NCBI GenBank assembly: GCA_905221605.1 | Contig: CAJNDS010002492.1 | Location: forward strand, 354,524-395,724 | Direction: 5' to 3' | DNA from: Symbiodinium natans | Lineage: Eukaryota; Sar; Dinophyceae; Suessiales; Symbiodiniaceae | Length of the DNA: 41,201 nucleotides | Shown here: positions 1 to 14,549 of the stretch, in pieces | Layout: every line of letters starts with the position of its first letter | Position numbering within the stretch: position 1 is the first letter of the stretch | Program-made: the position numbers and the translations under genes | The notes under the pieces: model-generated | Databases searched by the model: none | Told to the model about the DNA's origin: nothing | Seen by the model: only the letters and a program-made list of their open reading frames with translations

Positions 1-8
1 TAGGCTTA

Positions 9-116
9 TCTACTCACTGCTTAAGAACTCCCCCCCAAAAATGAAAGATAATACTCCCCATGCTGCCGATACGGAGGGGATTTCTTTGGGTGGGGTTCTT
101 AGGCAATCAGTAGTTC
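9..116. mobile_element. Foldback element (TTGCTTAAG family)
   Basis: The left arm tgcttaagaactcccccc pairs with the right arm ggggttcttaggca. The second copy is at 12375-12480. Confidence 0.6.
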
Positions 117-125
117 TCCTTCTAG

Positions 126-221
126 GGTGTGTCTCTCTCTCTTTGACGCCTCTCTGATCCACTCCGTGCACCACATCTCGAGGTTCGTCGACATCCTCGC
201 ACTTGTCACCATGTGCAGCAG
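126..221 (+). CDS. Penultimate exon of a plus-strand gene, unknown product
   Basis: The exon is bounded by a pyrimidine-rich acceptor (tctccttctag) and a donor cag/gtttaag. It reads without stops and contains FDASLIHSVHHISRF followed by VDILALVTMC. The intron after it begins with telomere-like repeat. The last two bases (ag) complete a codon with the next exon at 280. The family is not recognised. The minus strand is also open here but lacks an acceptor, so plus is preferred. The gene would converge on the minus-strand phosphodiesterase gene. Confidence 0.45.
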
Positions 222-279
222 GTTTAAGGTTTAGGGTTTAGGGTTTAGGATTTGAGGTCTTTTTTCCCCTCCTGCACAG

Positions 280-331
280 CTGGGGCCAGTCCGCATCGCA
301 GGGCGACTTCGAGTCCGACTGGGGTTTCTGA
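280..331 (+). CDS. Terminal exon of the plus-strand gene (stop at 329-331)
   Basis: The acceptor is cctcctgcacag. In phase with the exon ending at 221, this exon reads WGQSASQGDFESDWGF and then TGA. It is short and acidic, consistent with a C-terminus. About 100 bp separate this stop from the stop of the convergent gene A at 433. Evidence is limited to splice signals and phase. Confidence 0.4.
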
Positions 332-347
332 TGGCGTTGCCCCAAGG

Positions 348-400
348 TTTGAGGTTTAGGGTTTGGGGTTTAGGGTTTGGGGTTTAGGGTTTGGGGTTTG
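348..400. repeat. Degenerate telomere-like array
   Basis: TTTAGGG and TTTGGGG units alternate, between the two convergent gene ends. Confidence 0.85.
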
Positions 401-432
401 GGGCTCCTGACCCCAAAGCAGAGAAACGCATC

Positions 433-6556
<6,124 letters not shown>

Positions 6557-6577
6557 CTGAACAGCTGGGCCAATCAT

Positions 6578-6690
6578 TAAACTCATTAAACCCTAAACCC
6601 TAAACCCTAAACCCTAAACCCTATAAACCCTAAACCCTAAACCCTTTTTGAACCTGGAAGCTGCTTAACCCTAAACCCTAAACCCTAAAC
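6578..6690. repeat. Interstitial CCCTAAA arrays (two blocks)
   Basis: Two blocks separated by a short unique stretch, just upstream (minus sense) of exon 6556. Confidence 0.93.
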
Positions 6691-6763
6691 TCAACGACCG
6701 GGCCTCGTCGTCGTCGTCGCCCGCCCCTGCTGCGCAAAGGTCCATCCTTGCGCGGCCAGAACC

Positions 6764-6895
6764 CCGGAATCTATACTGCCCTTAGAACCTTAAGAAAAGT
6801 AATATCTTTAATATCGCCTTGGCCTTTATATGAGGTATTGGTATCCTCTTGGGTTTTATATGAACAAAAAAAACTTCCTAAGGGAGATGGAGGGA
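6764..6895. mobile_element. Foldback element, ATACTCCCCTTAG family, copy 1
   Basis: Related to 17769-17869 and 23422-23520 through cttagaacc, tatcctcttgggtttta and gaacaaaaaaaac. Confidence 0.6.
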
Positions 6896-6963
6896 ACCCA
6901 AACTCTCGTTTAGCGCCCCGGCTTGGCCGTCTCGTCGGGTCCCCCCATTACATCAGTAACACT

Positions 6964-7062
6964 TAATTGCTGAGTTCATAAGCCCCAAAAATGTGTACAC
7001 TTTCAGTTCTATAGCAGATTATAGTACCCCAAAGAGTGTAAAGTGTGCCCACTCAGCTACTG
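6964..7062. mobile_element. Foldback element, TGCTGAGTTCAT family, copy 2
   Basis: About 85% like 5921-6019 by eye, same orientation. Confidence 0.68.
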
Positions 7063-7230
7063 AGAACACAATCAACTGATAACCTTATCGCCCCTCCCCC
7101 CCCCCACCCACCACCACGCCAAGAAAGGTGTCGACTCTCTCACCAGCACAGGCGAGGCTCTTGGTCTAGGATTTCTGGGCCCTAAACCCTAAACTCCTAA
7201 ACCCTAGCCCTAAACCCTAAACTCCTAAAC

Positions 7231-7305
7231 CCTGTAGAGAAAGCCCTTGTCAGGCCCAAGCGTCAGCGACTGTGCCGAGCCCCTGAGTCCGCTGAGCATC
7301 TTTTC
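7231..7305 (-). CDS. Minus-strand exon, probably gene A, unknown segment
   Basis: The acceptor is gggtctgag. Twenty-five codons begin EKMLSGLRGSAQSLTLGPDK. The donor agg/gtttagg is itself the start of a telomere-like array. No domain is recognised. Its position just upstream of the PDE exons suggests the linker before the catalytic domain. Confidence 0.6.
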
Positions 7306-7336
7306 CTCAGACCCAAGACATTAGGGCTTTCTTGCT

Positions 7337-7560
7337 GGGTCTACTTGGGTGGTTGTCAACATGATGATCCCTTCTGGGGTACCCTATAAGGGTCTACTTG
7401 GGTGGTTGTCAACATGATGATCCCTTTTGGGGTACCCTATAAGGGTCTACTTGGGTGGTTGTCAACATGATGATCCCTTTTTGCGGTACCCTATAAGTAT
7501 TAGGTGCCGCTTTGTTGTAGGGATCCAAAAAGGGACCATGATTTTGACAACCATCTACTT
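7337..7560. mobile_element. Foldback element with triplicated end, GTTGTCAAAAT family, copy 2
   Basis: Three direct 53-bp copies (starts 7337, 7390, 7443) of the terminal segment ggtggttgtcaacatgatga, then the rest of the element. Confidence 0.75.
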
Positions 7561-8350
7561 CTCGACTTGTACATGTCATCATCCTTGCGCAGGGCCCATG
7601 CCGGGGGTTTCTAAGGGTTGATTGCTCACACTCGGACGAACCAGGTGAGGCACTCGATCAGCAGGCCTTGCTGTAGAGCTCAGGTGATACACTCGGCAGG
7701 CAAGTCATATTCAACCGTATACAAACCAGGTCGCACCTTGCTACGGTTGTCTCTCAGGACAGCTGCACAATGTCACTCAGTATCTTCAGGGCTTCTATCT
7801 CGCCCGTCAATACAATTTCATGTCAAGCTCGATTGCCGAAGGAAAGTGCAATGCCTCCCCCGCAAACCAATCAAAACCACAAAGCCACGCCCTCCGCATA
7901 GTTGTTCTGAGTTATGCGGTTTCTGGGATTCTTAAAATTTCGTTGAGACTGCACCCATGGAATATTCTATTCCTTTGCAAGGCCGGACCACGTGGAGGGA
8001 TTCAGACACAAAATCAAAGCTCAGTCGCAACCAGAAACCGAAAACTCTCGGCCCAGGTCCGGGACCCTCAAGCTAACAAGCTCGGAACTCCTGAGCCTCA
8101 TATATCAACTCAAATCTGCCAAGCTTCCAGAGGAAAAACTAGCAGCTCATTGAGGACTGCGCCGAGATCGTGCGTCATGAACCTCAGAGTTTCTTCCTCA
8201 CGTCTGGGACCTGCTTATAGACAATAAAGATCTTCGCCACCCACCCTGAACTCCAGAAAGTTGTAACATGGCTTAAGGATGAGTAGAGCTGATAGTCCGA
8301 ACGGGGTTACCTTCTGGGGTATGGGGACAAGGATGTTCCAAACCTTTTAC

Positions 8351-8415
8351 TGCAAACAGCCGAGGTACATCATGACGAGGACAATGATGAACACCAGAGT
8401 GATTTCCATCACAGC
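8351..8415 (-). CDS. Minus-strand exon encoding a transmembrane helix
   Basis: The acceptor is gtccggcgcag and the donor is gca/gtaaaag. It reads AVMEITLVFIIVLVMMYLGC, a strongly hydrophobic helix. It joins in phase 0 to the exon at 8682-8651 (ending FKKC). I infer it anchors gene A in a membrane, between the probable extracytoplasmic segment (8764-8897) and the cytoplasmic catalytic part. Confidence 0.7.
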
Positions 8416-8463
8416 CTGCGCCGGACATAGGGACATCGGGGAAAGCAGAGAAGGCCCTACCCC

Positions 8464-8580
8464 ACACGGAATTCTTAGGGTAGTTACATGGTCCCTTTGT
8501 ATGGGCCCGTAGAAGGGGACCCCTTATGTAGCCCTTATTTTCCCTGTGCAAATTAAGGGCCCATACATCAGAATCCTTTG
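8464..8580. mobile_element. Foldback element, TTAGGGYAGTTACATG family, copy 1
   Basis: Shares cttagggtagttacatggtc, tatgggccc and aggggaccccttat with 15660-15789. Confidence 0.6.
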
Positions 8581-8650
8581 ATCCCAGCCAAGAAGCCTAG
8601 CCTTGAGCCCGAACGGACGAACGGGCATAACGCCCTTCACCTCCCTTTAC

Positions 8651-8682
8651 GCACTTCTTGAAGGTTTGCCGCGGGTGCAGGG
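8651..8682 (-). CDS. Minus-strand 32-bp exon before the transmembrane helix
   Basis: A C-rich tract with acceptor cccaaag precedes it, and the donor is tgc/gtaaag. It completes an alanine codon left by the 8897-8764 exon and reads LHPRQTFKKC, phase 0 at the end. Confidence 0.6.
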
Positions 8683-8763
8683 CTTTGGGTTTCGATGCGG
8701 AGGGGGGGGGAGGGAGGGTTGAATCCGTAACGCCAATCCGAGGAACTGAGATTCGGCCAGCAC

Positions 8764-8897
8764 CTGTGAAGTTGAAGAGGACGGCGGCTTTCACGGTGCT
8801 GTCACAGCTGCCGCGCGTCAGGACACACTCCGGCACCTGCCGAGGCTGGGCCAGCTTAGCTTCATTGCGGATCTTCTTCGGTTCTATTGTTGCATTG
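8764..8897 (-). CDS. Minus-strand exon, probable extracytoplasmic segment
   Basis: The acceptor is cccctcctctgccag and the donor is cacag/gtgctgg. It begins NATIEPKKIRNEAKLAQPRQ and contains CVLTRGSCDSTVKAAVLFNF. It has N-glycosylation-type sites (NAT, NFT) and paired cysteines. It lies between exons encoding transmembrane helices. The family is not recognised. Confidence 0.68.
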
Positions 8898-9320
8898 CTG
8901 GCAGAGGAGGGGTTAAACTTTGCAGATGAGGGGTTCAACTTTGCCTATACTCACACTCTTTCTCGTACACACAGTATGGGTGGGGAGGAATAAGCCGCAA
9001 ATTCTTTTTCTCAAGGATCTAGGAAGATCAGGAGTGTGGCTGCAGCTGTATTAGGAGACCTGGTGACCTGCCGACACACTAACATGCAAAAGGGCAGTGG
9101 TCAATGTGCAAAGGCACGTCATCCCCCTAGCCATGCACTCCTGACCAAGACAGCATGCTGTTTATTCTTTTCGGAACCTGGCAGCGACACAAGACTTGCA
9201 GTACGACACCCGCAATCCATGAGCGAGCGAGTATGTGTCTGCTTGCTCATCAAGGGTATGAGTCTAGTCTAGCAGAACTCAGAACCCTAGACCCTAAACC
9301 CTAAACCCCAAACCCCAGAC

Positions 9321-9420
9321 CAGGGAGGTTGGAGGCTCTGGGGGCTCGGGGTCTCCTCGATGCGGATGTCGTTTCTGGATCGTGACGGCTTGGCAATGTC
9401 CGTGTTAAGGACGTAGTCGC
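9321..9420 (-). CDS. Minus-strand exon, unknown
   Basis: A pyrimidine-rich acceptor (cgccaccttcgag) and a donor ctg/gtctgg bound it. The best frame contains GDYVLNTDIAKPSRSRNDIR and an acidic-proline tail IEETPSPQSLQPP. Another frame is also open. It probably continues the segment encoded at 9620-9728. Confidence 0.55.
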
Positions 9421-9440
9421 CTCGAAGGTGGCGGGGCGAA

Positions 9441-9610
9441 GGGGGGATATAGGACCCGACATCCTAAACCCTAAATCCTAAACAGGGTCCTTTTTGGGGG
9501 GGTATAGGACCCGACATCCTAAACCCTAAATCCTAAACAGGGTCCTTTTTTGGGGGGGTATATAGGACCCTACATCCTAAACCCTAAAATCCTAAACGGG
9601 GTCCTTTTTA
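9441..9610. repeat. Three tandem 55-58 bp units with telomere-like core
   Basis: Each unit is tataggaccc, a short CCTAAACCCTAAAT core and cagggtccttttt, so each is a small hairpin (aggaccc/gggtcct). Confidence 0.85.
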
Positions 9611-9619
9611 AGCACTGAC

Positions 9620-9728
9620 TGGTAGTTCGCCCGGCGCCCGCAAAGAGCTGTTCCCAGCAGAGCCGCCGAAGCCCTCGATGGCATAGGGGGCGTAGTCGTC
9701 GTTTTGGTAGAACTCCACCATGTCCGAC
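9620..9728 (-). CDS. Minus-strand exon, probable sensor segment
   Basis: The acceptor (aaaccccccag) is the end of a telomere-like array read as C-strand. The exon reads SDMVEFYQNDDYAPYAIEGF, then GGSAGNSS. The donor is cca/gtcagtg, or a GC site 11 bases earlier that would give the phase needed by the next exon. No domain assigned. Confidence 0.62.
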
Positions 9729-9935
9729 CTGGGGGGTTTGGGGTTTGGGGTTTAGGGTTTAGGGTTTAGGGTTGGGTTTAGGGTTTAGGGTTTAGGGTTT
9801 AGGGTTTAGGGTTTAGGGTTTCGGGTTTCGGGTTTAGGGTTTAGGGTTTAGGGTTTAGGGTTTAGGGTTTAGGATGGAGGATGGTTTAGGGTTTAGGGTT
9901 TAGGGTTTAGGGTTTAGGGTTTAGGGTTCAGGTTT
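9727..9935. repeat. Longest TTTAGGG block of the window
   Basis: About 200 bp with TTTCGGG and truncated units. In minus sense it ends as the acceptor of exon 9728. Confidence 0.95.
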
Positions 9936-10065
9936 TCGGGTTCAGGGCTCCCTGCTTTCAGCACGGGACTCTTGCCACCGATCATCGACTCTATAGTCCT
10001 TTCAAAGTGGGGGGGGGGGGGTTTAGGACACTTCATGCAGACCAACTCGGAATCCAGCACGCTTT

Positions 10066-10380
10066 TTACCATCTCCCCTGCCAGAAGTGATGGCATACGA
10101 ACGCAAGTTCTGCTAGTCCCTGGCCAACACATACATCCAACCGTGACACCAGCTTCTGCACATGACGCACGCACTGGACATCTGCGCTATGAGAGGCGCG
10201 GGCAACCCAAAAACCCTCACTGAGCATTTCATTCCCACACGGCCCCGTTTCCTTGACCCGAACGTCAGACAAATGGCCCTCACAAAGCTCACGAACCTGA
10301 CAGATGGTACAAGTACAAGGCAACTCAGACGCCACAAATCCCGAACTCACGCCCCTCGACTCCGTCTTTGTGATCAAACT
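10066..10380 (-). CDS. Possible long minus-strand exon, cysteine-rich
   Basis: About 105 codons are open with ordinary residue composition, including ELPCTCTICQVRELCEGHLS and LDVCVGQGLAEL. Exact splice sites are not fixed. The plus strand is partly open too. It lies between other minus-strand exons. Confidence 0.35.
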   Translation of the reverse strand, partial: SLITKTESRGVSSGFVASELPCTCTICQVRELCEGHLSDVRVKETGPCGNEMLSEGFWVARASHSADVQCVRHVQKLVSRLDVCVGQGLAELAFVCHHFWQGRW

Positions 10381-10561
10381 TGCTAAACTGCCAGGACGGG
10401 CGATAATGCCCTGTAACCCCTTATACCCCTTATAGGGTTGAGTACGGGGATGATAGGGTCCAAAAGCCCCGCCTCGTATGTACAAAAACTTGCATATAAG
10501 CATGCTAAACATTCAGAGGCCCACCCGGTTGATTGACCCGGATTGACCCTAAACCCTAAAC

Positions 10562-10635
10562 CCTGATTGAAAGGCGGGCGGCGCTTGCTTCAAGAAGCTG
10601 CTGGCGTTCTGGGCTGCCTCGGAGAGGTTGGAGGG
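10562..10635 (-). CDS. Minus-strand exon, unknown
   Basis: It begins after gatttaccaag, reads PSNLSEAAQNASSFLKQAPP, and ends at a donor tcagg/gtttagg that is the start of a telomere-like array. The poly-C tract at 10648-10662 lies in the upstream intron. Confidence 0.6.
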
Positions 10636-10864
10636 CTTGGTAAATCTCCCCCCCCCCCCCCCACTTTTTACATCTTTTTTCTAGCATGGCCCTTAAAACC
10701 CTCTGAAAGATCTAGGGTTTAGGGTTTAGGGTTTTAGGATTTGGGGTTATGATCCTCTTAGAACCAAGAAGGGAAAAGCTCCCTTTTGCTGGAGAGACCC
10801 TGGAGTTAAAGTTTGGGCCGTTGGCCTCATGTTACTAAGACCTGCAGAACCTTGAGAAAAAAAC

Positions 10865-10982
10865 CTGCGAGCTTCAACACGAGCCATGATCGCCAGCCAG
10901 GCGGCATAGGCCTCTTCGAGGTTCCCTCGGCTTGGGCTCTTGGACTTCGAAGGGCTTTCGCTCCCGGACTTCATAAGAGACC
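10865..10982 (-). CDS. Minus-strand exon, Ser/Lys-rich then helical
   Basis: The acceptor cccctgcccccgtag and the donor cgcag/gtttttt are both strong. It reads SLMKSGSESPSKSKSPSR followed by the helix NLEEAYAAWLAIMARVEA. A second frame (containing YEVRERKPFEVQEPKP) is also open and is in phase with the exon ending at 11162, so the reading frame is uncertain. Confidence 0.58.
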
Positions 10983-11161
10983 CTACGGGGGCAGGGGGCT
11001 TTCGAGGGTTCATACTTACTGGCCCAAAACCCAAGGAAATAAAAGTTGAAACTTTCAGAATAAACTACCTTATAAGAAGCCCAAAAGTTGAGAAAAGTTG
11101 GGTTTTGAACCAGTAAGCATATGGTCCCCAAGGATCACACGAACAGGGCCGACCCCTAAAC

Positions 11162-11325
11162 CTTCTTTTGCGACCACTGCCCAGTGTCTCGCCCAAAGAT
11201 GCATGGACTGGTCTTCCCGAGGAAACACAGGAAGCTCGAGCCTGCGTCTGCGAGAATCCCAGAACGACAGAAGAAGTGTGTTGCGACAGCATTTCTGGGG
11301 GGCGTTTCTTGCCATGATTCAGGGA
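11162..11325 (-). CDS. Minus-strand exon, unknown
   Basis: Open frame containing NHGKKRPPEMLSQHTSSVV and RPVHASLGETLGSGRKR. The donor aag/gtttagg has telomere-repeat sequence. The 5' boundary is unclear: linking it in phase to the next upstream exon would need a 22-bp intron. Confidence 0.45.
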
Positions 11326-11363
11326 GATCGTCATCTGACTTCTAGGATTCTAGGAAGCTGCAC

Positions 11364-11436
11364 CTTCTCGTTGCTCTTATTTGCTCGTGCTCATTCTCGT
11401 TTTGCCCGCCGAGTGTGGCGTCAACCGCCAACATGC
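11364..11436 (-). CDS. Minus-strand exon, unknown
   Basis: The acceptor is cgcattttgtag and the donor is agaag/gtgcag. It reads MLAVDATLGGQNENEHEQIR. Acidic and polar; no family recognised. Confidence 0.5.
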
Positions 11437-11478
11437 CTACAAAATGCGGGTTAAATACTGCAACGACAAACCAGCATG

Positions 11479-11601
11479 CAATTCTAGGCTGCCCAGGAAC
11501 CAAGGCTTAAAAAGGGTGCCCTTTTTTGCTTAAAGGGGTTCATAAGGGAACCTAACCCCCCAAAAAAGGGAATAAGGGTACTACTGGGCATCCTAGAATT
11601 G
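11479..11601. mobile_element. Foldback element, AGGGTGCCC family, copy 2
   Basis: 18-bp inverted ends caattctaggctgcccag with one mismatch; length 123 bp. In the intron after the transmembrane exon at 11640. Confidence 0.72.
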
Positions 11602-11639
11602 ATTTTCCTGCTTCAGTTTCCCTCAAGCTTGAGCAAGAC

Positions 11640-11711
11640 CATGGGGACAAGAAGCAGCGGCACGACTGCAATCAGGAAGATGGTCAGCATGGCCACTCCT
11701 TGGGCCAGGGA
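11640..11711 (-). CDS. Minus-strand exon encoding a transmembrane helix
   Basis: Twenty-four codons: SLAQGVAMLTIFLIAVVPLL and then LVPM, bounded by acceptor gttgtcaag and donor atg/gtcttg, phase 0 at both ends. The upstream intron is largely TTTAGGG repeat (11720-11750). A foldback element (11479-11601) sits in the downstream intron. Probably the helix on the N-terminal side of the extracytoplasmic segment. Confidence 0.72.
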
Positions 11712-11756
11712 CTTGACAACTTTAGGGTTTAGGGTTTAGGGTTTAGGGCCTTACAC

Positions 11757-11934
11757 CTGGCAAAGGCTGAGAACATGCCCTTGAAACCGCTCAAGAGACC
11801 CGGCTGCCTCTGACAGGTAAGATCCGGACTTGTTGCGATGGAGGACATGAGCTTCTGTGCTAGTACCTGATGGGGAAGCGAGGTGCGACATCCACACGCA
11901 CGTTCGACGGACCTTCGAGGCGAATGCCGCATGC
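11757..11934 (-). CDS. Minus-strand exon, 59 codons
   Basis: It contains FASKVRRTCVWMSHLASPSG and SGSYLSEAAGSLERFQGHVL, ending LSLCQ before the donor cag/gtgtaag. It joins in phase to the transmembrane exon at 11711-11640 and, upstream, to 12098-12052 across an intron that is nearly all foldback element. Confidence 0.68.
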
Positions 11935-11935
11935 C

Positions 11936-12050
11936 TTTACTTAGTTGTCCAGTACCTAGGGGTTTTAAAGGTTAACCTTTCGGGTTATAAAGGGGATTAT
12001 ATTAACCCAAAAAGGTTAAAGGTTACCTACTCTACTACTAAGTTTAGTTA
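11936..12050. mobile_element. Foldback element nearly filling an intron
   Basis: Arms acttagttgtccagtacc and the inverse of ggttacctactctactactaag. The intron between exons 12052 and 11934 is 117 bp and consists of this element. Confidence 0.65.
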
Positions 12051-12051
12051 C

Positions 12052-12098
12052 GTCACACTGCAACATCCGGTAAGCGCATGGGTCTCGGGCTGCAGCGC
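12052..12098 (-). CDS. Minus-strand exon, small
   Basis: The acceptor is gtcggctccag and the donor is gtgac/gtaact. It reads ALQPETHALTGCCSV plus two bases. In phase with both neighbours. Confidence 0.58.
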
Positions 12099-12125
12099 CT
12101 GGAGCCGACCGAAAGCCCAAGGCCC

Positions 12126-12230
12126 TGAAACCCTAAACCCTAAACCCTACACCCTCAGCCCGAAACCTTAAACCCCAAACCCTAAACCCTAAACCCTAAA
12201 CCCTAAACCCTAAACCCTAAACCCTAAACC
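12126..12230. repeat. Interstitial CCCTAAA array
   Basis: Degenerate, then perfect units, in the intron between exons 12243 and 12098. Confidence 0.93.
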
Positions 12231-12242
12231 CAAGAAAAAAAC

Positions 12243-12307
12243 CCCAAATCGCCTTCGCTTCGAAGCGGGGCTTCTCTGGTTCCGGCCGGGCCCCTGGGCA
12301 CTCAAGT
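12243..12307 (-). CDS. Minus-strand exon, basic
   Basis: The acceptor is gtggtgccttttgcag and the donor is ggg/gtttttt. It reads LSAQGPGRNQRSPASKRRRF. It is the most upstream exon I can join in phase to this chain. Above it lies about 900 bp without convincing minus-strand exons, so a gene start in 12.4-13.2 kb is possible. Confidence 0.55.
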
Positions 12308-12374
12308 CTGCAAAAGGCACCACGTAGGGTTTAGGGTTTATAGGATTTAGGATTTACGCTTTAGGGTTTAGGGT

Positions 12375-12480
12375 TTTGCTTAAGGACCCCCAAGAAACAC
12401 AACAATATTCTTCCTCATTAAGGACAATTTGCGGATTAATGTTTTTGTGTTTTTGTGGGGGGTTCTTAAGCAAGTAGTAG
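12375..12480. mobile_element. Foldback element, TTGCTTAAG family, copy 2
   Basis: Ends ttgcttaaggacccccaag and ggggggttcttaagcaa. Confidence 0.68.
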
Positions 12481-12569
12481 AGTAGGGAGTAGGGAGTAGG
12501 GTTTTGGGTTTGGGGTTTCGGCTCTCAAGCGATTGCAGGTTTAGGGTTTGGGGTTTAGGATTTGGTGTG

Positions 12570-13210
12570 TGCGGGTGTCTGTGTGAGTGTGCGTGTTTGT
12601 GATGTTTCGCCTCCCGCTTTGCTGTCTATTCAAAGCCACATTGAAGGGCTCATTCCATAACATTAAGTGGTGCCTGCAAAAGGTTGGCAGAAAGTGTAAT
12701 TCCGTGACTTCTTCGAGCTTATGTGCAAAGAAAGATGTGTCGGAAAGAAGGAGAGAGAAATGCTATGAAAAAGGTCTAGCTCAAAATGAGTTGTTCCGGC
12801 CCTCCACACTAGGAATAGTTGACTGTATGCAGTAGTGCTCCCATCACGAAAAAATCCATTCACCACAGGATTAGTTGACTGCAAACAGATGTTCTCCCAT
12901 CTCAACAAACAAAGCTTAGCTAACAAACCACCAGCCAACGCGAGAGCACTGCATCAAGGCTTGCTAAACTCTCGCCTGCCAACGGCTCAAGGGCGAGTTA
13001 ACATGGCCCACAGCAACACAGCTCCAAAACTACACAACTCCGACCGCAAGCGGCTTGTCAGCCCATGCAACAACTTGTCTGTAGCGTCACCCATCCTAGC
13101 CCTATGTGCAGGCCCACGCTAAACATACCCATGGGGCATGAGGACTCCAGGGTATGCACAAAGAAGCTCAACACAAAAATGCCGATTCAGCAAGCTTACT
13201 ATACGCCAGC
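12570..13210. other. About 640 bp without telomere-like repeats or a supported exon
   Basis: Unique-looking sequence with two weak direct repeats of about 30 bp (12815 and 12870 areas, both containing tagttgactg). Plus-strand frames are open for about 80 codons twice but look unlike coding sequence. It may be a promoter or intergenic segment between minus-strand genes. Confidence 0.3.
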
Positions 13211-13276
13211 CTCGACATCCTAAGCCCTAAACCCTAAACCCTAAGCCCTAAACCCTAAACCCTAAGCCCGAGAAAC

Positions 13277-13360
13277 CCAACACACCGACAAGCTGCACTC
13301 GCTCTCCTGCCTTGACATAGTTCCGAACCATCATCCATTGAGACGCGTCGAAGTAGTACC
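13277..13360 (-). CDS. Minus-strand exon, unknown
   Basis: The acceptor is the TTTAG of a telomere-like array (tttag/ggtac). It reads YYFDASQWMMVRNYVKAGER and VQLVGVL, with donor ttgg/gtttct. Whether it is the start of gene A or belongs to a gene between A and B is unknown. Confidence 0.6.
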
Positions 13361-13689
13361 CTAAACCCTAAACCCTAAACCCTAAACCCTAAACCCAGCC
13401 CCCTAAGCTTCATACAGCCAAAATACTTATAGCGACTTCTTTTGCATCCTGGCTCCTTTGGGACCCGGAACGCCCCTGAACTTCTCGACCCCCTTATTGA
13501 GGCCCAACCTCAAGTGTTTTTTTGGGGGGGAACTTTGGGGGTTTAAGGTTTAGGGTTTTGGGTTTAGGGTAGTTTAAGGTTTCGGGCTAGTCCTTTGCAG
13601 GCTTACACACCTGGGCCCTGGTTGCGGTTCAGGGTTCAGGGTTCAGGGTTCAGGGTTTAGGGTTTACTATTTGGGGGGCCGACACCTCC

Positions 13690-13738
13690 GTAGCGAATGA
13701 AGAGTGAGCAGCACAGTACCAGCCTCGGCTCAGAGGAA
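13690..13738 (-). CDS. Possible minus-strand exon
   Basis: The donor acggag/gtgtcg is good and a pyrimidine-rich acceptor precedes it. Two frames are open (one contains LVLCCSLFIRYG, the other GWYCAAHSSFATE), so the reading frame is undecided. Confidence 0.35.
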
Positions 13739-13891
13739 GCGACTTGAAGATTGCTCTATCAAGGGACTAAGGGAGGGACCCTTGTTAGGTGGCCTTAGGG
13801 GTTATTTAGGGGTTAGTTAGTTGGGGGTTTTTTCGGGGCTACTTAGGTTAATGAACAGGCGCTATGTAAGGTCCATGTAGGGGCTAGATTT

Positions 13892-13999
13892 CGGGGGTTT
13901 CCAGAAAAAGAAGGGGGTACCCTTTTTGGGTGTCCCTTTTGAGGGGGATTCGACTCTACTTGGGGTATGGGGGTACCCCCTATTTTCGGAAACCCCCCA
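13892..13999. mobile_element. Foldback element
   Basis: Arms gggggtttccagaaaa...gggggtacc and ggtaccccctattttcggaa, 108 bp. Confidence 0.68.
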
Positions 14000-14100
14000 G
14001 TGGAGGATTGCTGTCGGGCTTCATGCAGATGTGGAGGCCTCTTCCCACCCCAGGCTTAGGACGACGAGGCTTGGCCCCGTGCCACAAGCCCTTCGCAGGT
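14000..14100 (-). CDS. Possible minus-strand exon, basic/proline-rich
   Basis: Open frame KGLWHGAKPRRPKPGVGRGL and then HICMKPDSNPPL, running up to a foldback element at 13892-13999. Exact boundaries are uncertain, and the plus strand has an alternative small exon. Confidence 0.4.
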
Positions 14101-14155
14101 ATTCCCGCAATACCCTCAAAAAAAAGCAAAGCTGGCATACCCGACACCTACAAAC

Positions 14156-14390
14156 CGCAATCCTTATCTGCTTCAACCCTTTGTGCATCAGGGAACTCAG
14201 ATTTCAGCTTGTGCCAAGGATGTACTGGAGGGCTTTGGGCAAATCCTGAAGAACCCTTGCTGTCCAGGATGCTTGAAGATGCGGCTAGACCGCGCGCCAA
14301 GCTTGGCGGCTCTGGCTGACCGGAGGACGACCGCGTGGACGGTGTCCTTAGAAAGCCGCATAGGGGTTTAATTTTGTTCCCCACCCAAGC
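14156..14390 (-). CDS. Possible minus-strand exon region
   Basis: Two frames are open over about 60-85 codons; one has RIFKHPGQQGFFRICPKP, the other FPDAQRVEADKDC just before a donor tgcg/gtttgt. The frame cannot be chosen without transcripts. Confidence 0.35.
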
Positions 14391-14429
14391 TGAACCGACG
14401 TCCACATTGCAGGGTTTAGGGTTTAGAGC

Positions 14430-14549
14430 TCAGTAGGCACGAAGCTCGGCATCAATTCGTGACTTCAGCCAGGGGACGCCTCGTCCCAGCAAAAAGCTGA
14501 TCTCGAAAACCATGGACCTTGAGACAATTCTCTGCAAATCGATCTTCAG
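14430..14549 (-). CDS. Gene B last exon (TGA stop)
   Basis: The acceptor ccccccaag lies in a G/C homopolymer tract. Forty codons read LKIDLQRIVSRSMVFEISFL, LGRGVPWLKSRIDAELRAY and then TGA. In phase 0 with the exon ending at 14605, across a 55-bp intron. Confidence 0.68.
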   Translation of the reverse strand: MKIDLQRIVSRSMVFEISFLLGRGVPWLKSRIDAELRAY

